From contig OZ022256.1 of assembly GCA_963978905.1 (NCBI GenBank), positions 10,151,501-10,215,500 of the forward strand: a DNA stretch of 64,000 bases, read 5' to 3'. The notes under the pieces are model-generated. The model was not told the DNA's origin. It did no database searches and saw only the letters and a list, made by a program, of their open reading frames with translations. A program made the translations under genes and the position numbers. Positions 57,357 to 64,000 of this stretch are shown here, in pieces. The stretch's first letter is position 1. Every line of letters starts with the position of its first letter. The stretch is from Trichostrongylus colubriformis. Its lineage: Eukaryota; Nematoda; Chromadorea; Rhabditida; Trichostrongylidae.

Positions 57357-58276
57357 TATTCTCAAAAGGGGCGGGCTGGGATAAAACAAGGTGCGGCTGA
57401 CTAAGAAGACGGCTTTTGTAAAGCCCAGAACTCGTATTCATCACTAATTTCGTCACATATAGTCTTCTTAAACCTCCCCTTCTTCTCAGACCCTTAGTTT
57501 TCATTTGCGTGCCCCTTCTAGGGGTTGTCATTCCCACATTACTACCATCACTGTCTTTGGGATGGATTCTTCTGATAATACATAAGTTTTCATGCAACGT
57601 TTACTCATTTCCATCATCAGTTCTTCATCGATCATGCTACTAAAGAACCGATCATTATGTCTTTTTACCTAAGCCATTCATTATGCCTCTAACTATTTTC
57701 ATCGCTTACTGAAGCTTCTCCCAGGTCTTGACAGCATTCATAACAAAGTGAAGGAGGGGCTCTCCTCTCACTGAGAATTTTGCCACATTCAGTCTATCAG
57801 AACGATAGCTTTTATTTGGGCGGCTCACATCAAGGAATTTTCAGAGGATTACCCAGTTTACACCTATCACTGCATTCGATAACACCTTTACGGAGATGAG
57901 AAAAACCAGAACTGCTGACATATGCTTTCTGTTAATAGAATGCCGAGCTTCAAAGACACCGGAAGGTGGCGGTTTTGGTCTACGATAAGGCCTACCGTAA
58001 CGCTTGCAGATCAATAGGTTGCAAATATTACACACACGACACTTTGAGTGTGAATTTTACAGTATTTTTTCCTCTACGAACACCTTTTTTCTTACCCTTA
58101 TGCTTACTCTCCCCTTCATTGTTTCACTTGATTGCTCTTGTTGATTGTCACTTAATTCTTATCATCTTGAATGAATGAATTACACCCTACAAGACTACAA
58201 TGACATATTCCGCAGCGAGCAACTCGGGAAGGTGATGTTACATTGCCGATGTAGATGAGCGCGAGATGTGAACATA
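57357..58276. other. Upstream region of Srv gene B
   Basis: Matches 29240-31020 and 44540-45260. No gene. Confidence 0.45.
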
Positions 58277-58994
58277 CAGAGGGTGCCAAAAAAGTATTTT
58301 TGCTCACGGTTCACATCCGCCAAGTATACGAGACACAGGGAAACGAAAGAAGTAACGGTTTTTACGGCTAAAAATTTCCGATATTTTTATCTAAAATCAG
58401 GAACAAGCGTGGAAAAAAAATATGGGGCCTCCAGTCGGCGCAGTCGGGCTTCAGAGTACCTACATTCAAGGTCCGCTTAGAACAGGTTCCGTGGTAAACT
58501 TTTTGTGGGAAGCTTCCTAAGGATTGGCCCAACGATTCATAGTAGTCACAGAGCCCTTGCTGCTCTGACGGCGTTACTACACATGATCCGAGGTGTCATT
58601 TTTCATGCCTCAAATCCGTCTCCGGAGGGGTTCCAGTGGTAATGGCACGTTTTGGTTCTTGAAAACGAAGGATGTTGAAAGCCTATAAAAAACGAAATAC
58701 TCAAGGACACCACCCAATATTAATCCCATCAGATACCCAGGGTGAACGGACCCTAGCAAGGTTGTGAACGAGAGTGACGAAATCTCGGATTTTGCCGTGT
58801 TGAGGTGAACATCATATTCACTCAGAATAAGCTCCCGATCCTGTACGTGCAGAACGCTCTCACGGAGCCTAGCAACACTGTGAGGTGTGCTCTTGAATTT
58901 GGGAATAGAAATATAACAGTTTGTCGAAATTTGCTGAAGTTCGATTGATGTGGGTTTGAAAGTGGAGGAAAAAATCACTTTTTGGCACACCATG
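58277..58994. mobile_element. TA-inserted TIR element, 718 bp
   Basis: Ends CAGAGGGTGCCAAAAAAGTA and the complement of CATGGTGTGCCAAAAAGTGA, flanked by TA at 58275-58276 and 58995-58996. Relative of 42803-43545. Both unit 1 (31037) and the partial copy (45264) show the uninterrupted site. Confidence 0.8.
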
Positions 58995-58998
58995 TAGC

Positions 58999-59226
58999 CG
59001 GGTGTGTACCCTTATGTCAGGATGCCGCACTGCGGCATGTCGCAAGCGATGCAACGCGGACGAGCTAAAGGCGCCATGTTGCTGGATCCCGAAGCGATTA
59101 GAAGTCGACTGCGCATCGCATCCCTAGTATTACGTTGTAATCGTTCTGAGACCCAACTACCGCTACGCGCATAGCTCGCACACACTGTGTCGCACGCCGC
59201 TCGTCGTGGCATGAGGTACACACCCC
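58999..59226. mobile_element. GC-rich MITE, 228 bp
   Basis: Ends GGGTGTGTACCCTTATG and the complement of CATGAGGTACACACCCC. It is much more GC-rich than its surroundings and begins 3 bp after the previous element's TA. No ORF of interest. Confidence 0.65.
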
Positions 59227-59665
59227 GTGTTGCCTAAAGCGTTCCGCTTTTGTATCCGATTCTCTGCCGATTATTGCTTTTAATTTCGAATTTTTTTTTA
59301 AAAGGAATCGTTTTATCCTATCTTCCTCCTTCTCCCGTCCCGTCCTGGTTCCTTCAAAGAAATGATCTCTGACGAGTCTCGCCTGAAAAAGTGCTCGTTG
59401 GAATTTTTATTGCGCGTTCGCCTTGATGCATTTCGCTCTTACGGCCTCCGGTGGGAGTAAATCTGGAAGGCAGGGCATATTTACGTGTGGTTAGCGCAAG
59501 AAGCTATTATTCGCTTCATCACGTATGTAGTAGATAACTCTTGCTCTTGTTGACTTACGCAGGTAATCAAGATTGTGTACACGATTAGTATTTCCATACA
59601 AGGTCTGCCATGTAGAAGTATGGGTCGAATTGAGATCAAAGTATGCTTCATTATATGAATTCGTG

Positions 59666-62600
59666 ATGTCGAGTACACTACTTATAGATATGACTCTACC
59701 GTGGCCACATATCGTTTTCACTACGATTACGTTTACAACGCTGCCTGTATACTTGTTGATATTATTCACTATTTGTACACAACCTAAGATGTCTCCGTTC
59801 AACATTCTGATGCTTTCTCAAGTAAGTTTCTTCTTCTTGTTTATTTCTGTATTTCCGTATTTTAGTGTGTATAATATAGTTAAGAGGGGAATATTGAACA
59901 CCTGAAATACAACAGCCAAGCGCAGAAGAAAACGTAAGAGTTAACACGAATACAGTTTCGTATAGATACGTAATTTTTCAAAATAGGCTCAAACCTGCCT
60001 CGGTACAGTAGACGTGGGTCTTCTAGGTGGAGAAACATTCTGAAACGGGCTCAAAATTACTGGTTTTGCCAGAGTACATAGACGTAGGGTATTTTGCAGT
60101 CAGTGGTTATTCTGCTTATAGAACCGTTTAATTTTTGAATTATTCTGACTTTGAAGCGATTATATCACTAAACATCCTCTTTTTTGTGATGCTTCAGAAT
60201 TAACGGGTTCTCTGCGAAAAGGTGGTGAGACGGTATCCTACATATTGTGGAGGACCTCTATCTTTCACCTATCATCATCATAAGATCAAAATATGTAGGG
60301 TTTTATATGATAGTCAAAATAAGGGGGGGGGGGGAAGGAAGTCAGTGACAAATGGCGCAGGCGCCACATCTCACTGGAGTGGTAGGAGAATCAGATCGTC
60401 TGTCAGTTCTTGCCCAGACATACCGCGCCTTCCATTTGCCGTTGGTCGGCGAATTGATATCGTATCCATCCGGGAGAATACAAACTCCGATTCATAATAA
60501 CTGTATGGTTTAAAATCCATATAGCTACTGCTGTTACACTAAATAGGATAAAAATTGTTGAACGAAAATTCAGGGAAAGAGTTGTTCGACGCCTCGCTTT
60601 CTACCCTTTGTGATATCTATCATATTCGGAAGTCAGCATGCGAACATTCTGTATATCTCAGATAGATGTCCTAAAAGGTCATACTGCCTACTGTATGTAT
60701 AGCCATACATATAAGGTGTCCATGGAGGGGCACTGTATGTTCATGAATCTCGAGCATGAGGGTTGTTGGCCATAGCTATAGATTGGTATACCCATGCACG
60801 TGTCTGAAATTGCCTCCGGTTTTTTGAGTTACAGTTGCTTTCACAATCACGCAAATGTCATGAAAAATCTGTATCGTGTGTTATTGAGAGAATTGTAGGA
60901 AAGGCTATAAGGCCTATGCACTATGTGGAGGGCAGATTATTTGAAACCATCAGAATTTCATACAGCGAATGACTTTCGATCATTGCTTTTGACAAGGAAG
61001 GCCCATCAGGTCATAGTGAGCTTTTTCAAAACGGTTTTTCGCATTTTATAGGGTCACATACATGAAGCGTAAAAAACGGTCTCAAACTTGGCTAAATGGT
61101 TTTGGGGGTCCAGAAAACTGTTAATGGTTCGGTCCCCACTGAGGAGTAGTTTGGCGTAGATTTGAAGACACTCTTCTGATATGCACACACTGAACGCCGC
61201 AGCTGGAAAGCATTGCAGCAAACTAGTCAAAGTTGCTTCTTTCTAAGCAACTTTTTTCACTCATTTTCTGGGCCTCCCAAAACCATTTAGCCGAATTTGA
61301 GATCGTTTTTTTTGCTTAATGTATGTGATCCTATAGAATGCATAAAACCGTTTTGAGAAAGCTCACCATGACCTGATGGTTTTCCTTGTGAGATCACCAT
61401 ATCATTCGAAAATAGAAAGCATATTTCAGGAAAAATGCGAAACAGCTACGGCCTTAGTAGCCTTTAGCATAACATAGGCACTCTGCTTGATAATAGAGGT
61501 GTCACTGAAGGACGTGACACCACTGGCTGAGTACATATATGCTATACGGCCTCTCCAAACCAGTGAGTATGCTGACTTTGTCACCCCTTGATGTAGCACC
61601 AGAGGACCTGTTGAATTAAACTGCAGAAGGCAGTTTCTCTGGTTAGGGCATTGGTCGTGCTTACCTGTGTGTCGTGAAAATGAGGTATCCATAGGAGTTA
61701 GGCGAATCTATGACCAACGTGCAATACTCAATCAAGGAAGGGTATAAATAGCATTGGCTAGTTGAGCAAAGATGACACGGATCTTTTACATTCTTGTGCA
61801 CAGGCGAACGAAAATATCAATTCAAACAAATCTATTAATGAAGAAGACGATCATTACAGTAAGCCATTGAGCTAGGTGCTCCTCTCAGGTAAAACGTCCG
61901 AGCCTCCAAACTGGTTTCAGAAAACATTGCTCGTTTATGAAGTACTCATTTTTCCAGGCTGTCGCTGATATCTTCTCTCTATTCTGTTATTTCTTCTTGA
62001 ACACATTACGGGTATCGCTTTGGTTTGCTGATTTTTTCTGGGAAAATCAGGCAATCCTTGCTAGTTGCTCGTTTTTGAGTATATACTTCACCAATTATGT
62101 GAGATGTGTTGGCATAACGCTGATCTCTGTGCAACGATATATTACTATTTGTCAGAGTGGAAAACTGCTTGGCAAGGTATTCATTGCTTGATACACTTGC
62201 AATCAATGGCTTTGTTCCTTTACAATTTCCTGCAGAAGTTTGAAGGGAGCTACCTGGGGAGTTACTAACCCCCTCACCCGATCAGACGCATATCTTATCA
62301 AACCGTTATAAGAAAAAAATTTACTCGACGACCAGCCTAGTTATGCAGTGTAGTTCGGATGCTGATATGAGCGCATTCGAAAGCGAGCGAGAGGCGAGCA
62401 ATTCTATCGCTAACCCATGAGCTGCTGTAGCACGTGTAGCATCACGCAACAAACGGCACGGCGATTTCCAACCCTATAAGAAGTGGGCGACTTTTCTGAA
62501 GCCCATTTAGTATGAGCGAAGGGGTTGTGGGTGTAATGACAGGTGGTGCACACCTCTACTCTTATGGAGCGAATCCTCCATCAATGTGCGCCCATGGCAA

Positions 62601-63275
62601 TTTAAATTTCTATCTCTCCAGGATAGGTGACTTGGTACCAGACTTTTGAGAGAGAATAGGCACTGATGTTACACCGCCCGGCCCAGAAAAGTAATTGCAC
62701 AGGCCAGACCGCATTCATTCTCCAAAAACAGGGGATTTCTCGTAAATTTACCCTTTATCGAATCCCTTGATTCTCCTCCAGCTGGTGCGATAGTCATGTC
62801 ACTTAGGCACTAGAACAGGGAGTTAAGTTCGCCTTTTAGAAACTTTGACGAAATTGACGTCCACCAGATGGTGCTTACGAAAAGTGGTCTCAAAAATGTC
62901 CATTCAATGGTTGTGAGCGATGTTAGTTAGGTTTCAATGGTTGCAGGGAAAGAAAAAAAGGCTTTGTGGTACTTTGGAGTGATGCTATCGAACAACTCTG
63001 AAAATCCCTTATCACAGCCAACTTCCACGAGCGCAGCGCTATCGCGAAACTTTGAAATCATTAATCGAAAAGTTTTCAGAATACTTACCGAAGTTTTCGT
63101 AGGTGAAAGATCGGTTGATAATTTGCAGCTTATGAGTGAAGTACCACTACCAGCTTATGTCTTTTTTCACTGGACCTTTGCACTCGCTCTATGGGCTCCA
63201 TTGTGTACTTCTTTCGATACCTTATACAATTCCAAATTTAAACCGGATGTCATTGTCCCTCCAGCAATGTTGGCG
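59666..63275 (+). CDS. Srv-class seven-transmembrane chemoreceptor, gene B (exons 1-3, continues past window)
   Basis: Exons 59666-59821, 61958-62176 and 63129-63275 have exactly the lengths of gene A's exons 1-3 (156, 219 and 147 bp). They use the same donors and acceptors (CAA|GTAAGT, TTTCCAG|GCT, TTTGCAG|CTT). They encode MSSTLLIDMTLPWPHIVF, LPVYLLILFTIC, AVADIFSLFCYFFLNTLR, YVRCVGITLISVQRYITICQ, VPLPAYVFFHWTFALALW and then FKPDVIVPPAMLA. Differences from gene A are mostly conservative changes, with no stop or frameshift in the visible part, so it is probably functional. TM5-7 would lie beyond 64000. Intron 1 is 2.1 kb, against 6.1 kb in gene A. In-frame codons extend upstream to 59573. 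Confidence 0.85.
60993..61388. mobile_element. MITE of 396 bp in intron 1 of gene B
   Basis: Terminal inverted repeats of about 125 bp starting CAAGGAAGGCCCATCAGGTC and ending in its near-complement. They also share AACCATTTAGCC-AATTTGAGA inside. Unit 1 at about 37165 has the uninterrupted sequence (CATTGCCTCGAGATCACTAT). Confidence 0.8.
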
Positions 63276-63680
63276 GTAAGAATTTTTCAATTTGTCTGGT
63301 TTTGTAGTGATTTATGTCGTGATTTCAAATGTTTTGTCCTCATTCTGTGACACGTTCTCATTGACTCAGATCCACGACTTTACCGGCTCACTGGTGTCTT
63401 TCCATTCTCCTGAAGAATGAGGTGCGCAGATGCTGCGAGTAGCATATGCGTGAATTACTGAAAGTTTCTTCAATTTCAGAAGCTGCTGGGAAGTGAGGCA
63501 TTCGTTCAAAAATGACACATCGCTCAATGAGCATTTGTGCTTATTAGGTCATCTAATAATTCTTGGATCAAAAAGTCAAAATTTACTGGCTAGATACACT
63601 AGAAAAAAAGGCGGAATCGGCTAAGGTGTGCTCTATCGGAGTTTATACAACTTTTCCATCTTTCCAGCAACAAGCTTAAA
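63276..63680. other. Intron 3 of gene B
   Basis: Similar to 39095-39515 of gene A. No coding region. Confidence 0.5.
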
Positions 63681-64000
63681 GGAATCGTCCACAGAAAATG
63701 AATTTTTGTGTTACCCAAATGTTTATGTTGTATTTGCCTAATGTTGGCCTCATGCAAAATTTCACGCGAAAAATGTGAACCTGGCTGAGATACAGCACCA
63801 CAAAGTGCGGTCCAGGTGGGCGGGGCCTCCGTGTAAAAGCCTCGTCCCGTCGTCCGCCGTGGTCGGAGACGCATTGTAGGAACAGAAGGTTACGTAAACA
63901 GTCCCACTTTCCGTTCCTAACGGCGGCGGACGGCGGGACGAGGCTTTCACACGGAGGCCCCGCCCACCTGGACCGCACTTTGTGGTGCTGTATCTCAGCC
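63681..64000. mobile_element. Hairpin-type element, cut by the window end
   Basis: 63783-63858 and about 63918-64000 are near-perfect inverted copies (GGCTGAGATACAGCACCACA on the left, its complement at the very end). They are GC-rich, with a short spacer. The remaining right end lies outside the window. ORFs on the minus strand here come from the inverted repeat. Confidence 0.65.

Larger units (their letters stand above)
47250..64000. repeat. Tandem duplication, unit 2 (continues past window end)
   Basis: Second copy of the ~28-kb unit, collinear with 18.8-39.5 kb. It lacks the mariner (20786) and palindromic (34372) insertions of unit 1, but has its own Tc3-like, TIR and MITE insertions. 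Confidence 0.8.

Overview
The window looks like a gene-poor, transposon-rich stretch of a nematode genome, most likely a rhabditid/strongylid (hookworm-like) worm. The basis is a nematode-specific Srv-class chemoreceptor gene pair with TTTCAG-type splice acceptors, a BEL/Pao LTR retrotransposon, mariner and Tc3-type transposons, AT-rich intergenic DNA and introns of 2-6 kb. The species call is inference.

Region 1 (1-14039). A degenerate mariner relic (1-440) and a short piece of old host repeat are followed by a complete, very young BEL/Pao retrotransposon on the minus strand (1000-14034, 13,035 bp). It has two 790-bp LTRs that differ at one base as far as I can read, an 11-bp terminal inverted repeat in each LTR, a 5-bp target duplication ATCGC, a primer site matching the tRNA-Gly acceptor stem, gag, pol (protease, RT, RNase H, integrase, DUF5641) and an unusual third ORF. 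That ORF sits where env would be but encodes a second Gag-like protein with the same triple zinc-knuckle layout. Splice sites suggest it is made from a spliced subgenomic RNA. The element carries about 40 copies of ACGTANTA (TANTACGT in its own sense), strongly strand-biased and in more than one codon phase, and a cluster of six covarying hairpins near its 3' LTR. These two features are the best candidates for something undescribed.

Region 2 (14040-18800). Intergenic DNA with a 138-bp tandem array between short inverted repeats, then an internally deleted 899-bp mariner.

Region 3 (about 18.8-47.2 kb, unit 1) and region 4 (about 47.2 kb to the end, unit 2) are two copies of a ~28-kb tandem duplication. 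Each carries one Srv-type seven-transmembrane chemoreceptor gene. Copy A (31463-41939, six exons, about 318 aa) is complete and looks intact. Copy B (59666 to beyond the window) shows exons 1-3. A third, frameshifted exon 1 lies at 45.6 kb inside a partial extra copy.

The two units differ mainly by transposon insertions, and several have a recognisable empty site in the other unit: a full-length mariner (20786-22055), a Tc3-like element (53399-55022), a 2.3-kb palindromic element (34372-36699), a 718-bp TIR element plus GC-rich MITE (58277-59226) and a 396-bp MITE (60993-61388). The insertions therefore mostly post-date the duplication and account for part of the difference between a 6.1-kb and a 2.1-kb first intron.
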